NCBI RefSeq assembly: GCF_014595945.1
Contig: NZ_JABXWU010000001.1
Coordinates: forward strand, 930,001 to 994,000
Reading direction: 5' to 3'
DNA: 64,000 bases
Source: Alkalibacillus aidingensis
Lineage (GTDB): Bacteria; Bacillota; Bacilli; Bacillales; Alkalibacillaceae
Within the stretch, counting starts at the first letter, position 1. Each line of letters begins with the position of its first letter. Positions 1 through 9,368 of this stretch are shown piece after piece. The notes under the pieces were generated by a model that was given only the letters and a program-made list of their open reading frames with translations, made no database searches and had not been told where the DNA came from. A program made the position numbers and the translations under genes.

Positions 1-26
1 GAATGTCCGTGGTAGGATACTTTCAT
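1..26 (-). CDS. ytkL: UPF0173 metal-dependent hydrolase, N-terminal fragment (YtkL-like)
   Basis: Only the first nine codons lie in the window. Read on the minus strand they give MKVSYHGHS, which matches the start I remember for the YtkL/UPF0173 family of metallo-beta-lactamase-fold hydrolases. A TGGAGG ribosome binding site lies just upstream. Two ATG codons are adjacent (27-29 and 24-26); the second has the better spacing (7 nt from GGAGG). The rest of the gene is beyond the left edge. The divergent neighbour is an M24 peptidase. The identification rests on a short peptide plus gene order, so it is tentative. Confidence 0.6.
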
Positions 27-139
27 CATAAAACCTCCATTTTTAAAATTTTCTCAATTAATTACTTCTTCATCATTCATTTATTTCCCTTTTTCAGTTA
101 AGATAACACATAACAAATAAGAATTTTAGAGGTGATTTA

Positions 140-1234
140 ATGAATCATAGAATTGATCAACTAATTAATGAATTAAAACAAAGAAGTATCGACAGCATGT
201 TTATAACTTCAAAGGCAAACATTTTTTATTTTAGTCAGCTTTATGCAGAAGCACATGAACGCCTCATCGCCTTATACATAGACCAAAAAGGAAATCGTGT
301 GTTAGTTGTGCCTGCTCTTGAACTTGAAGACGTTAAAAATACGGGATGGAAAGAAGCGATCATCACCTATTATGACCATGAAGACCCATGGGAGAAATTC
401 AACGAATGGGTTAAGAAAACAGGGTTCACTCCTTCATCAATAGGGATTGAAGAAGAAAGCTTGAATGTTCAACGCTACAAACTCCTACAGAAGCATTTAC
501 CAACTAGTGAATTGGTCGATGGACAACTGTTACTTAACCAGATGAGAGTTATAAAGGATGAATCTGAGGCAAGTATACTACAAGAGGCGGCTAAGTTTGC
601 TGATTTTGGTGTTGAGACGGCTGTCAAGCATATTCAACCTGGCAAGACAGAATTAGAAATTATTGCTCAAGTTGAATACGCCTTAAAGAAAGAAGGCATA
701 CGTCATATGTCATTCTCAACATTAGTTCTTTCTGGAGACAAAACTGCTGCTCCTCATGGAAACCCTAGCACTAAAGTCATTGAATCTGGTGACTTTGTCT
801 TAATGGACCTAGGTGTTATTCATAATGGCTACTGTTCAGACATCACCCGAACCGTAGCAGTAGGGGATATCTCTGATGAACAAAAAGAAATTTACAATAC
901 TGTTCTTAATGCTGAATTAGCTGGATTAGACGCTTGCCAAATAGGGACGCCACTCGGGGAAATTGACCGTGCGGCACGTGATGTCATCGAAAAGGCTGGC
1001 TATGGAGAATATTTTACTCATCGAATTGGACATGGACTAGGTATTGATGTACATGAGTTCCCTTCCATGGCTTCAAACAACCAAGACCCACTGCAAGCTG
1101 GAATGAGCTTTACGATTGAGCCTGGAATCTACCTACCTGGTGCAGGTGGAGTTAGAATTGAAGATGATGTCCTAATGACAAAACAGGGAGCTAAAACGTT
1201 AACTAAATACCCGAAAGAGCTCATTATTTTATAA
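140..1234 (+). CDS. M24 family Xaa-Pro dipeptidase/aminopeptidase
   Basis: A 364-residue cytosolic proline peptidase that would release the N-terminal residue of Xaa-Pro peptides in peptide recycling. The N-terminal half (about 1-130) is the creatinase-like domain and the C-terminal half is the pita-bread metallopeptidase domain. The metal ligands are visible: Asp in LMDLG, Asp in CSDITRT, His in HRIGHGLG, Glu in FTIEPG and Glu in VRIEDD. The start is supported by GAGGTGATTTA just upstream. It is transcribed alone, divergently from the ytkL-like gene. The exact orthologue (YqhT, YkvY or another) cannot be told from sequence alone. Confidence 0.92.
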   Translation: MNHRIDQLINELKQRSIDSMFITSKANIFYFSQLYAEAHERLIALYIDQKGNRVLVVPALELEDVKNTGWKEAIITYYDHEDPWEKFNEWVKKTGFTPSSIGIEEESLNVQRYKLLQKHLPTSELVDGQLLLNQMRVIKDESEASILQEAAKFADFGVETAVKHIQPGKTELEIIAQVEYALKKEGIRHMSFSTLVLSGDKTAAPHGNPSTKVIESGDFVLMDLGVIHNGYCSDITRTVAVGDISDEQKEIYNTVLNAELAGLDACQIGTPLGEIDRAARDVIEKAGYGEYFTHRIGHGLGIDVHEFPSMASNNQDPLQAGMSFTIEPGIYLPGAGGVRIEDDVLMTKQGAKTLTKYPKELIIL

Positions 1235-1365
1235 TAACCTTATTTTGAATTGAGACATCGTCTCTCAAATAGAAATTAGATATGTCTACACCTGGTAACT
1301 CTTTTTTTAGGTTAAGAAGGAATTTAAATTAGTGTTATTACCCCAATAATTATTTTAGAACCATA

Positions 1366-1406
1366 AAATAACACCTCCAGCAGGGAAATTGCCAGAGGTG
1401 TTATTT
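1366..1406 (-). terminator. Rho-independent terminator of the yjiH-like gene
   Basis: A 12-bp perfect inverted repeat (AAATAACACCTC with GAGGTGTTATTT) starts right after the stop codon of the gene on the minus strand and is followed by a T-rich tract. Confidence 0.8.
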
Positions 1407-1407
1407 G

Positions 1408-2784
1408 CTAGTTAAAAACTATAAATTGTGCAATAAGGACAATGATTGGTAATGTAATGACTGTTCGCTGAACGAAAATAATAAATAACTCGTGTAATTT
1501 TAATGGAATATTTGACCTTAAAATAAGGACACCAATTTCAGACATATAGATTATTTGTGTAATTGACAAAGCACCGACCACAAAGCGAGTTAATTCACTT
1601 TCAATGCCACTTCCAATAACAGCAGGTAAAAACATATCCGCAAACCCCACAAGCATAGCAGGAGCAGCAATACTTGCCTCTGGAATATTCATTAACTCTA
1701 GCAGTGGGATTAATGGGTACGATAATACTTGGAAAATAGGTGTAAACTCAACAATAATTAAAGCAATTGCTCCTAGACTCATGACAAGTGGGATTAAACC
1801 TAACCAAATATCCATCACTGTTTTGATGCCATTTTTAAATTGATCACTAAGGCCTTTTGCATGACTAGCCTTGTTTAATGCCTGAATCCATCCCCATTTT
1901 ACGGGTGAGATCCCTCTTGGATTGGATTCATTAATCTGCTTTCCAACCTCTTCAAAATATGTCTCATCTTTACGGGATAGTGGTGGGATTCTAGGTATAA
2001 TGATCGCTGCAACTAAGCAAGCTACAACGACTGTTATATAGAATGGAATGAATAAATGCCCAACACCAATCATGTTAGCGATCACTAAACTAAAAGCAAT
2101 AGATGCAACGGAGAAAGTTGTTGCAATTACTGCAGACTCCCTTTTGTTATAGAAACCTTCATCATATTGCTTGGTAGTGACTAGTACACCAACTGTGCCA
2201 GCACCCATCCAAGAGGCCATACTATCTATTGAAGAACGGCCTGGCAAAGTGAATAACGGACGCATAATCTTTCTTAATAGAGCACCTATGAATTCCATTA
2301 AGCCATATTGCATTAATAACGGCAAGAATAACCCTGCAAATAAAAACCAAGTTAACAGGACTGGTGCCAAATCATATAACACAACTCCACCAGTATCCCT
2401 AGAGATAATCATTTCTGGCCCAAATTCAATCAATGTGAGAATCCCTACCAGAAAACCGAATCCCCGAATTATTAAACCAAACGGAGTAACCATAAATAAC
2501 TCATTAAGAAATTCATTTTTCTTAAACAGTTTTCCATTAGTCGTCTTGGCAACGACCGTTGTCAGGAAGGAAACACCTAATAATAATACGACAAAATGAG
2601 CAATCCATGATTCAAAGACATTAAGTAACCCTGTTGCTAAAATACCGATACCAATGGTAAATTCGCCATCAAACTTTACAGGTACTAAGAATAACAAGAC
2701 ACCAATCAATGCAGGTATTAGAAATCTCCACTTATCCTTTGAAGCTGCAATCCCTACATCTACTTTTTGTTCTAATTCCTCCAT
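1408..2784 (-). CDS. YjiH family membrane protein with nucleoside-recognition (Gate) domain
   Basis: A 458-residue polytopic membrane protein of the YjiH family, whose members carry the Gate domain shared with nucleoside transporters, spore maturation proteins and FeoB. The short N-terminal cytosolic segment (about 1-20) is followed by roughly ten hydrophobic helices. Motifs such as PLLMQYGLMEF and a glycine-rich MGAGTVGVLV segment fit the family. The substrate is unknown. The gene ends a two-gene unit: it starts 19 nt after the class III aminotransferase stop, so a role in moving the substrate or product of that aminotransferase is a reasonable guess, but nothing in the protein proves it. 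Confidence 0.82.
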   Translation of the reverse strand: MEELEQKVDVGIAASKDKWRFLIPALIGVLLFLVPVKFDGEFTIGIGILATGLLNVFESWIAHFVVLLLGVSFLTTVVAKTTNGKLFKKNEFLNELFMVTPFGLIIRGFGFLVGILTLIEFGPEMIISRDTGGVVLYDLAPVLLTWFLFAGLFLPLLMQYGLMEFIGALLRKIMRPLFTLPGRSSIDSMASWMGAGTVGVLVTTKQYDEGFYNKRESAVIATTFSVASIAFSLVIANMIGVGHLFIPFYITVVVACLVAAIIIPRIPPLSRKDETYFEEVGKQINESNPRGISPVKWGWIQALNKASHAKGLSDQFKNGIKTVMDIWLGLIPLVMSLGAIALIIVEFTPIFQVLSYPLIPLLELMNIPEASIAAPAMLVGFADMFLPAVIGSGIESELTRFVVGALSITQIIYMSEIGVLILRSNIPLKLHELFIIFVQRTVITLPIIVLIAQFIVFN

Positions 2785-2803
2785 ATTAAACTCCCCTATT
2801 CAG

Positions 2804-4105
2804 TTAAATATTTGACAATACTTCATCCAAAATAGATAGACCTTGTTCTATTTCTTGTTTAGACACAACTAATGGAGGGATCATTCGGATAACCTCTCCC
2901 TCGTTGCCACAAAGATAAAACAATACTCCTTTTTCTAGACAACTATTTAATACATCCATGACTAAGTCACCAACTGGCCGAACATCAATTTGTTTTAACT
3001 CAATTCCGAGCATTAAACCAATGCCTCGCACATCCTTAATAGCATCATGTTTATTGGATAATTCATTTAATAAACTGTAGGCAAACTGACCAACCTCTTT
3101 TGTGTGTTCAATTAGTTGCTCTTCTTTAATAACTTCTATAGAAGCAATTGAAGCTGAACAGGCAATTGGATTACCACCAAATGTAGTAGCATGTGATCCT
3201 AAAGGCCATTGCTCCATTAACTCCTTAGATGCAACTGTCGCACTTAGTGGCATACCTGCAGCGATCCCTTTTGCAATAGCCATAATATCTGGTGTCACAT
3301 CAAAAGTTTGTGCAGCGAACCATTCACCTGTCCTACCAAACCCTGTTTGTACTTCATCAAAAATTAATAGAATTCCGTGTCGGTCACAAATTTCCCTCAT
3401 TTTCTTTAACCAACCTTTTGGTGGAATTACGTATCCCCCTTCACCAAGAACTGGTTCTACAATCATACAAGCCACTTCATCCGGCTCTACCTGGTGTTTA
3501 AAAAGTGATTCAGTATCTTTCTCTAGCTTGTGTGCGAAATATTCATCGTAATTTAGTTCATCCGGACATTCAGCCGGGTTAGCATAAGGTAGCTGATAAG
3601 TTAACCAAGATGGCTGTAGATATTTACGATATTTACTCTTGGAGGTAGAAACACTTAAGGCACCAACAGACCTACCATGAAATGCTCCAGTAAATGAAAT
3701 CACATATGGTCGTTTAGTTACATGCTTAGCTAACTTGATTGCACCTTCAATAGCCTCTGTACCACTATTTCCAAAGAAAAAATTATCTAATGGATCTGGT
3801 AGAACCTTTTGCAACTCTTCAGCTAACTTCAAAATAGATTCATAAATAATAACTCCTGATGGCCCATGAACTAAATGGTCAGCAGCATTTTTAATAGCAG
3901 ATACTACTTTTGGATGTCTATGACCAACATTTTCAACTGCTATACCTGAGGTGAAATCTAAATATTTTTTGCCATCAACACCGTAGTAGTAACACCCCTC
4001 TGCCTTTTCGACTGGCAAATTTGGGTGGTCCTTAGCCATTCCCGGAGCTAAATAATCACCAATTCTTTCTGTCAATTTAATCCAATTCTGATTTTCTTGA
4101 TGCAT
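2804..4105 (-). CDS. Class III aminotransferase (PLP-dependent, GabT/acetylornithine-type)
   Basis: A 433-residue PLP enzyme of the omega-aminotransferase family (GABA, acetylornithine, diaminobutyrate and related transaminases). Visible hallmarks are the [16 protein letters not shown] segment near residue 115, [12 protein letters not shown] near 250 with the cofactor-binding Asp, the Schiff-base lysine in [11 protein letters not shown], and [11 protein letters not shown] near 310. The length is normal. The start is preceded by TTTGGAGGGATGAAAG. It is the first gene of a pair with the YjiH-like membrane protein and has its own SigA-type promoter. Substrate specificity cannot be assigned from sequence; GABA or another omega-amino acid is most likely. 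Confidence 0.85.
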   Translation of the reverse strand: MHQENQNWIKLTERIGDYLAPGMAKDHPNLPVEKAEGCYYYGVDGKKYLDFTSGIAVENVGHRHPKVVSAIKNAADHLVHGPSGVIIYESILKLAEELQKVLPDPLDNFFFGNSGTEAIEGAIKLAKHVTKRPYVISFTGAFHGRSVGALSVSTSKSKYRKYLQPSWLTYQLPYANPAECPDELNYDEYFAHKLEKDTESLFKHQVEPDEVACMIVEPVLGEGGYVIPPKGWLKKMREICDRHGILLIFDEVQTGFGRTGEWFAAQTFDVTPDIMAIAKGIAAGMPLSATVASKELMEQWPLGSHATTFGGNPIACSASIASIEVIKEEQLIEHTKEVGQFAYSLLNELSNKHDAIKDVRGIGLMLGIELKQIDVRPVGDLVMDVLNSCLEKGVLFYLCGNEGEVIRMIPPLVVSKQEIEQGLSILDEVLSNI

Positions 4106-4145
4106 CTTTCATCCCTCCAAATAACCGATCAATTTATGGTTTATA

Positions 4146-4174
4146 ATAATACATAATAATGCATAAAAATTCAA
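4146..4174 (-). promoter_or_regulatory. SigA-type promoter for the aminotransferase/yjiH-like pair
   Basis: On the minus strand TTGAAT (4169-4174) and TATTAT (4146-4151) are separated by exactly 17 nt, about 40 nt upstream of the aminotransferase start. Confidence 0.65.
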
Positions 4175-4192
4175 TAGAGGGTTTAAAAAACA

Positions 4193-4239
4193 TAAAAAAA
4201 ACTAAGGTCAATCCTATATCAAGGATTCCCTTAGTCTAA
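4193..4239 (-). terminator. Rho-independent terminator downstream of ald
   Basis: Interrupted inverted repeat with arms ACTAAGG/CCTTAGT and ATCCT/AGGAT. On the minus strand it is followed by eight T residues. It lies about 180 nt beyond the ald stop. The rest of the 4106-4417 gap holds only a weak hairpin (about 4357-4379) and no gene that I can support. Confidence 0.7.
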
Positions 4240-4417
4240 TTACAAGCATTAATGAAGATAAAAAAGAGGCTAAGCCAAAGTAATTTAGCTAAAGAATATT
4301 CTGTATAGCTGATTCAAATCCTTTAGAAATATACTTTGCTAGCCCAGTGTGTGGTTAACTTTAAGTGTACCTTCACTTAACTATATTCCAACCTTTTAAA
4401 ACCATCATTCCACTAAA

Positions 4418-5530
4418 TTAAAGTAAATTATTGACACCTTTATAGTCTAAATCGTGAGCCTCTGCGACTGCCTGATATGTTACATATCCGTCTAATGTAT
4501 TAATCCCCTTCAATAAGTGTGGGTTATCAGAAACGGCCTGTTTATAGCCTTTGTTAGCTAATTGCAATGCATAAGGAACGGTAACATTTGTCAATCCGAT
4601 AGTTGAAGTTCTTGGTACTGCTCCTGGCATATTAGCGACTGCATAGTGAACAACACCGTGTTTATCATAAGTCGGATCATCATGAGTGGTAATACGGTCT
4701 ACTGTTTCAACGATGCCCCCCTGGTCAATAGCTACATCAACAATAACAGATCCCGGCTTCATTTGTTCTACCATACGATCTGTTACTAACTTAGGCGCTT
4801 TTGCTCCAGGTATTAGTACAGCTCCAATTAATAAATCAGACTCCTTAACGGCTTCTTCAATATTTAATGGGTTAGACATGACAGTATTAATTTGGTTACC
4901 GAAGATATCATCTAACTCACGAAGGCGTGCAGGATTTAAATCTATAATCGTCACATCGGCTCCTAAACCAATCGCAATTTTAGCAGCGTTGGTTCCTACA
5001 ACACCACCACCAATAACTGTTACTTTACCACGTGAAACACCTGGAATACCACTTAGTAGTATACCTTTTCCACCTTTGGATTTTTCTAAAAATTGTGCTC
5101 CAATTTGTGAAGCCATACGGCCAGCCACTTCACTCATCGGTGTTAGTAATGGAAGTGAACCATTATCTAATTGAACAGTTTCATAAGCGATTCCCACAAC
5201 TTTGTTATCAATTAAGGCCTTAGTTAATTCAGGTTCAGCAGCTAAGTGTAAATAAGTGAAAAGAATTAAGCCTTCATAGAAATAATCATACTCTTCAGGT
5301 AAAGGCTCCTTAACTTTCATCACCATTTCTTGTTCCCACGCTTCTTTGGCAGTGGATACTATAACCGCACCGGCTTCCTGATATTGTTCATCAGTAAAAC
5401 CAGAACCTTCTCCGGCCGTTGTTTCAACAAATAATTCATGACCTGCATTCTTTAAAGCAACAATTCCTGCAGGCGTTAAAGCAACTCTGTTTTCATTGTT
5501 TTTAATTTCCTTAGGTATACCAATTCTCAT
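4418..5530 (-). CDS. ald: Alanine dehydrogenase
   Basis: A 370-residue NAD-dependent alanine dehydrogenase, which interconverts L-alanine and pyruvate plus ammonium; in Bacillus it supports alanine use and sporulation. The N-terminus [20 protein letters not shown] is typical, the FTYLHLA segment carries the family histidine near residue 95, and the Rossmann motif [13 protein letters not shown] lies near residue 174. The length is the family standard. A ribosome binding site (GGAGGTTAAATC) precedes the ATG. The gene is monocistronic with its own terminator, and a cre-like site sits about 40 nt upstream of the start, which suggests CcpA control. Confidence 0.97.
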   Translation of the reverse strand: MRIGIPKEIKNNENRVALTPAGIVALKNAGHELFVETTAGEGSGFTDEQYQEAGAVIVSTAKEAWEQEMVMKVKEPLPEEYDYFYEGLILFTYLHLAAEPELTKALIDNKVVGIAYETVQLDNGSLPLLTPMSEVAGRMASQIGAQFLEKSKGGKGILLSGIPGVSRGKVTVIGGGVVGTNAAKIAIGLGADVTIIDLNPARLRELDDIFGNQINTVMSNPLNIEEAVKESDLLIGAVLIPGAKAPKLVTDRMVEQMKPGSVIVDVAIDQGGIVETVDRITTHDDPTYDKHGVVHYAVANMPGAVPRTSTIGLTNVTVPYALQLANKGYKQAVSDNPHLLKGINTLDGYVTYQAVAEAHDLDYKGVNNLL

Positions 5531-5566
5531 GATTTAACCTCCAAATCCATTCATTATTAAAAATTA

Positions 5567-5580
5567 TGTAACCGCTTTTA
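5567..5580 (-). promoter_or_regulatory. cre-like CcpA operator upstream of ald
   Basis: The minus strand reads TAAAAGCGGTTACA, one mismatch from the catabolite responsive element consensus TGWAANCGNTWWCA. It lies directly downstream of a possible extended -10 (TGTTATAGT), a position expected for blocking transcription. ccpA itself is in this window at 38.7 kb. This is motif matching only. Confidence 0.5.
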
Positions 5581-5616
5581 CTATAACATGTGGGTAGATA
5601 GTTGTGGTATCATTTT

Positions 5617-6378
5617 CTACAAATGTTGGTGAATAACATCTAAGCCTCCGGTAATTTCAATAACAGACCCTGTAATCATATCTGAATTATCTTCACATAG
5701 ATAAGCTACTGTTCTAGCGATATCTTCACCAGAGCCTGGTCTACCAATTGGTGTTTCTGTTTGTTTGACCTTCCTACTACTTTCAATGCTACTTTCCTTC
5801 ATCTCACCGACAATTTTCCCAGGAGCGACCATATTGGCTGTGATCTGATGCTCAGCTTCTTCAAGTGCTACTGTCTTCATTAAAGATGCGAGTCCCACTT
5901 TTGCAGATGCAAAGGCAGACCGGTAAATCCACCCTGAACTATGATTAACACCTTGAAAACCTAAAAAGACGATTCGTCCAAATTGTTGCTGACGCATAAT
6001 AGGCAAACATTTTTTTAAAAGATAAAACGATGAATCTAGATTGCCTTTTACCATATGATTCCACTCGTCTTCAGTATAATCGATCAATTTCTTACGTTCA
6101 AATATATATGGACCCGCATTACTTACCAAACAGTCGATTCTTCCAAAGCGTTCAATCGTTTCATCTATGGCTTGGTTTATACTTTCTATATCTAGGGTAT
6201 CTAAATAAGTAATATGCAAGTGAGATTGATGCTCCTTGAATTCTTGTTTTAATGCTTCAGCTTTTTGACGGTCTGATCGAAAAGTAGCTGTAACAGAATA
6301 GCCATTGTCTAAGAAGTATTCAGTCATTTTACGACCTAATCCTTTAGTTCCAGCTGTAATAAAAACATGTCTCATCAA
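5617..6378 (-). CDS. ytkK: SDR-fold protein, YtkK-like, with altered catalytic residues
   Basis: A 253-residue short-chain dehydrogenase/reductase-fold protein resembling FabG. The nucleotide-binding motif near residue 8 is TAGTKGLG instead of the usual TGxxxGxG, and NAG is present at 87-89. Where the family has the catalytic YxxxK, this protein has F156-A-S-A-K160, and no serine is evident at the usual position 13 residues before it. As I recall, B. subtilis YtkK has a similar AKVGL context; with gene order next to ytkL and ald this supports orthology. With these changes normal dehydrogenase chemistry is doubtful. The start has an AAAGGACC-type upstream sequence, and a second ATG follows the first directly. 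Confidence 0.75.
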   Translation of the reverse strand: MMRHVFITAGTKGLGRKMTEYFLDNGYSVTATFRSDRQKAEALKQEFKEHQSHLHITYLDTLDIESINQAIDETIERFGRIDCLVSNAGPYIFERKKLIDYTEDEWNHMVKGNLDSSFYLLKKCLPIMRQQQFGRIVFLGFQGVNHSSGWIYRSAFASAKVGLASLMKTVALEEAEHQITANMVAPGKIVGEMKESSIESSRKVKQTETPIGRPGSGEDIARTVAYLCEDNSDMITGSVIEITGGLDVIHQHL

Positions 6379-6531
6379 AGGACCTCCATTTCCCTCTGAT
6401 TAACTAATCCCATTCTATCATGAATATTTTGGGAAATGAACGAAACAAGCTCAAAGTGTATATTCATATTATTGTAAATATTCAGAAATTATTGTTATAA
6501 TAAAGATTACATTGTTAAGGAGGTGTTCTGT

Positions 6532-6978
6532 TTGGCATTTGAATATCATGATATTGTTATAGCAGTTGACGGTTCAAAAGCTTCGGAATTTGCCTTTTAT
6601 AAGGCCATTGACATCGCTAAAAGAAATCATGCAAAATTAATTATTTCACATGTCGTTGACACTAGAGTGTATTCCACAATTGAAGCGTATGATCGCAGCG
6701 TTTCTGATCGTGTAGAAAACGATGCCCTTGAATTATTGCGTGCATACAAAACACGTGCAGAAGAAGCAGGTGTTGAAAATGTCATCACTGACCTCGAACA
6801 TGGATCACCTAAAGTGAAAATCGCAAAAGAAGTAGCACCAAGACATGGTGCAGACTTAATCATATGTGGTGCAACAGGTATGAATACTGTTGAACGCTTT
6901 TTTATCGGGAGTGTATCAGAACATATAACAAGATACTCTAAAGTTGATGTACTTGTTGTACGACCTGAGAATGAATAA
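6532..6978 (+). CDS. Universal stress protein (UspA family)
   Basis: A 148-residue UspA-fold protein, probably cytosolic and nucleotide-binding. The strand-1 motif IVIAVDGSKASEFA and the C-terminal ATP-binding signature GATGMN-x9-GSVSEHITRYSKVDVLVVRP are complete. The start chosen is TTG at 6532, because AAGGAGGTG (6517-6525) lies 6 nt before it. A GTG at 6523 is part of the ribosome binding site itself and cannot be the start. It is transcribed alone, between ytkK and the convergent EcsC gene. The specific role is unknown. Confidence 0.92.
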   Translation: MAFEYHDIVIAVDGSKASEFAFYKAIDIAKRNHAKLIISHVVDTRVYSTIEAYDRSVSDRVENDALELLRAYKTRAEEAGVENVITDLEHGSPKVKIAKEVAPRHGADLIICGATGMNTVERFFIGSVSEHITRYSKVDVLVVRPENE

Positions 6979-7004
6979 ATTGGGGGATTCCCCCAATTTA
7001 TTTA

Positions 7005-7832
7005 TTAAGAATCGCTACCCTTCTCTTTAATATATCGATACTGATAAAAACGAGTAGCAAAATCACAAATTTCTTTAGAAGTTTTATAATTTACGGATGC
7101 TCCAATACCAATACTAATAATCGGAATCCCCTGAAATAACTTTTTTCGAAACATCATAATGGCCAAAGTTTTAAAGATATTTTTGGCTGGTACTTCAATA
7201 AGTTCCTCGTCAATCAACTGTGACTGTTGATTCATAATGGAATTATAATCTTTTACTTGTGATTTCAAATCCTTCCATGCCTTATACTGTAATCTCCTTG
7301 GCAAAGCCCCAGCTTGGAGAACTTTCAAGGCTAATACCATCTCAATTGGATTATTCATATTATAGCCGAAACAGGTTCCGATGAGCTGTAATGTTCGTAA
7401 ATTAAGAGCGGTCAATAAAGGTAAATCAGCTCCAAGAAACAGCCAACCACCTGAACCTGTTATACCACCTTGGATAAAACTATAGACACGATTCTTTGCC
7501 ACCTGTTGATTGGCTAAGTACGTAAGCTTTTCGATTGATAATGTTTTTAAATCTTCAACCTTCTCAATTCTTTCGTCATATGTTCTTCCGAATTGTAGTA
7601 CACGATTATATTCCTCAGTTTGTGTGTTTGTTCCTTGAAGAAAGGTGTAGGTGTAAATAAACCAATCATCAATACTCTTAATAAGTTTTTTCCTTAAACT
7701 TGTAGGCAACTTACTAAACTGGTTTTCTATCCATAACTCGTAAAGCTGTTCAAAATCATTAGCAACATACGATGAAATCTCATTTTCCCACTTTTGTATC
7801 GCTTTTAAAACACGATCCTCTCCCATGAACAA
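7005..7832 (-). CDS. EcsC family protein
   Basis: A 275-residue member of the EcsC family. The central hydrophobic glycine-rich stretch (about 118-175), with segments such as GGITGSGGWLFLGADLPLL and ALKVLQAG, is characteristic; it may associate with membranes. No catalytic function is established for the family; B. subtilis EcsC is encoded with the EcsAB transporter, but here no ABC transporter is adjacent. The gene starts only 9 nt after the stop of the methyltransferase gene, so the two are almost surely co-transcribed, with this gene last. Confidence 0.82.
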   Translation of the reverse strand: MFMGEDRVLKAIQKWENEISSYVANDFEQLYELWIENQFSKLPTSLRKKLIKSIDDWFIYTYTFLQGTNTQTEEYNRVLQFGRTYDERIEKVEDLKTLSIEKLTYLANQQVAKNRVYSFIQGGITGSGGWLFLGADLPLLTALNLRTLQLIGTCFGYNMNNPIEMVLALKVLQAGALPRRLQYKAWKDLKSQVKDYNSIMNQQSQLIDEELIEVPAKNIFKTLAIMMFRKKLFQGIPIISIGIGASVNYKTSKEICDFATRFYQYRYIKEKGSDS

Positions 7833-7841
7833 CGACCCCTT

Positions 7842-8825
7842 TTAACGATCATTTTTAAACCATTGTTCTATTTGCTTAATGATGTTATTCATTGCATGAA
7901 CATCTTTAAAAGACGGGAGTTGAGCTAGCATCACATTTTTAGGGTCTTGAGTAGCTGCACCTTGCTTTTGAAGCACTAGAATACTCTTAGAGAACTTCTC
8001 ATTTTTAAACATTGATTTAGGTAACTCAAGAACTCCGACTATATGCGCATGTTGTTTTAAATAAGCTTGCAGCTGATCTTTTTGCTCACTTTCAAATAAA
8101 AAGCTTGGAACGACAAAAAATAAATAACCACCGTCTTTGGTATATTTGATGCTTTGTTCAATAAAAAGATGATGAGCAAATGAATGACCTTCCTCTGCTT
8201 TTAATTCATAAGAAGAAGCTGTTTCATCATCAGGATAAAAACCAACCGGTAAATCAGAAGCTATCACATCTACCGGTTCCAGTAAGATCGGTTTTAAGCT
8301 ATCCTGATGGAACAGCTCCACTTCTCTTTCTTGTAAATTAATATTATTAAAAGCTAAGCGTATTAATGTGGGGTCGACTTCACTTCCATAAGCCTCAATA
8401 TTAAAGTTCTTTTGATGATTAAGTAATGTTAACAGCAAATTACCAGAGCCAACTGCTGGATCAAATAATCGATATTGCTGGGTACCTTCCATAAACTTTT
8501 GAATTAAGTAACCCATGAACATTCCAATCGTATCAGGGGTTATATAATGGTGTTGTTGTGTTGCACCCTTCATTCCCTTTAATATAACTAGTTGCATAGC
8601 TTTACGACGAACTTCAGGGTCAAACTCTTCAAAAGTTATTTGATTGATTTGATTACGTAATTGTTGTTCATATTTCGGCTCTAAGTCCTCAGGTAAATCC
8701 TGGTCGAATAGTAGCTGACTTGAAGCAATAAGTGCTTCAATATATGGTGTTTCTTCTTTCTTTTCAATTAATTGTGTTGTTTCATCTAACCACTTAAATA
8801 ACTGATTAATTTGTTGCTCCATCAA
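7842..8825 (-). CDS. ytxK: Class I SAM-dependent methyltransferase, YtxK
   Basis: A 327-residue protein of the N6-adenine DNA methylase (type I HsdM-like) fold without a specificity subunit nearby. The SAM-binding motif FDPAVGSGNLL near residue 120 and the motif IV sequence SDLPVGFYPDD near 214 are visible; the latter replaces the usual NPPY/F of adenine methylases by a DLPVGF form, which is typical of YtxK proteins. The N-terminal 90 residues are helical. Its target is unknown. It heads a pair with the EcsC gene. A ribosome binding site (AGGGAC) precedes the start. Confidence 0.85.
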   Translation of the reverse strand: MMEQQINQLFKWLDETTQLIEKKEETPYIEALIASSQLLFDQDLPEDLEPKYEQQLRNQINQITFEEFDPEVRRKAMQLVILKGMKGATQQHHYITPDTIGMFMGYLIQKFMEGTQQYRLFDPAVGSGNLLLTLLNHQKNFNIEAYGSEVDPTLIRLAFNNINLQEREVELFHQDSLKPILLEPVDVIASDLPVGFYPDDETASSYELKAEEGHSFAHHLFIEQSIKYTKDGGYLFFVVPSFLFESEQKDQLQAYLKQHAHIVGVLELPKSMFKNEKFSKSILVLQKQGAATQDPKNVMLAQLPSFKDVHAMNNIIKQIEQWFKNDR

Positions 8826-8894
8826 AGTCCCTCCGTCTTCTAGGTTCCATGTTATATTTTAGCAAATTCAGGTGGACTTTGATAGAGATATGAG

Positions 8895-9368
8895 TTATTC
8901 AGGTGTATTTGGAGGTGTGGTTCCACCAGCAAAGTTTTGATTTTGAAACTGATTGTTTTGTTTTTGTTGATTTTGATTCTGTTGGATCATATTTTGCACC
9001 TTATCAACTGCTTGAGGTGCTAAATCAATTAATTTTTCCACAAGATGCGTTCCCTCATCTAAATGAATCATTTTAATATCATGAGGATAAACGACTAAAA
9101 AAGCGATTGGTGTAATTGATACACCACCACCTGTTCCTCCACCAAAAGGAAGATTAGAGGATTGGCTATCGGAGTCTTGACCTCCACTACCTTGATTGAA
9201 TTCACTTCCTCCAGCAGCAAAACCAAATCCAACTTTAGAAACAGTTAGAATGACAGCTGATTTGTCAGGAGTTTCAATTGGATCACCTACAATGGTATTG
9301 ACGTCAATCATGTCTTTTAAATTTTCCATTGCTGTGACCAACATATCTTGAATTGGATGTTCACTCAT
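8895..9368 (-). CDS. gerW: Spore protein GerW (YtfJ)
   Basis: A 157-residue GerW family sporulation protein, needed for normal spore germination in B. subtilis. The N-terminal core (SEHPIQDMLVTAMENL, then a VGDPIET segment) and the glycine-rich middle (VSKVGFGFAAGGSEF, then GGGTGGGVSITPIAFLV) are family hallmarks. The C-terminal 30 residues are Gln/Asn-rich and low in complexity. The start overlaps the 3' end of the ytfI-like gene by 8 nt, which indicates translational coupling and matches the ytfI-ytfJ order in Bacillus. Confidence 0.93.
   Translation of the reverse strand: MSEHPIQDMLVTAMENLKDMIDVNTIVGDPIETPDKSAVILTVSKVGFGFAAGGSEFNQGSGGQDSDSQSSNLPFGGGTGGGVSITPIAFLVVYPHDIKMIHLDEGTHLVEKLIDLAPQAVDKVQNMIQQNQNQQKQNNQFQNQNFAGGTTPPNTPE

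Noticed and set aside
2171-2599. 142-codon plus-strand open frame
   Set aside because: It lies entirely inside the yjiH-like gene on the other strand, has no ribosome binding site, and its composition is that of an antisense shadow.
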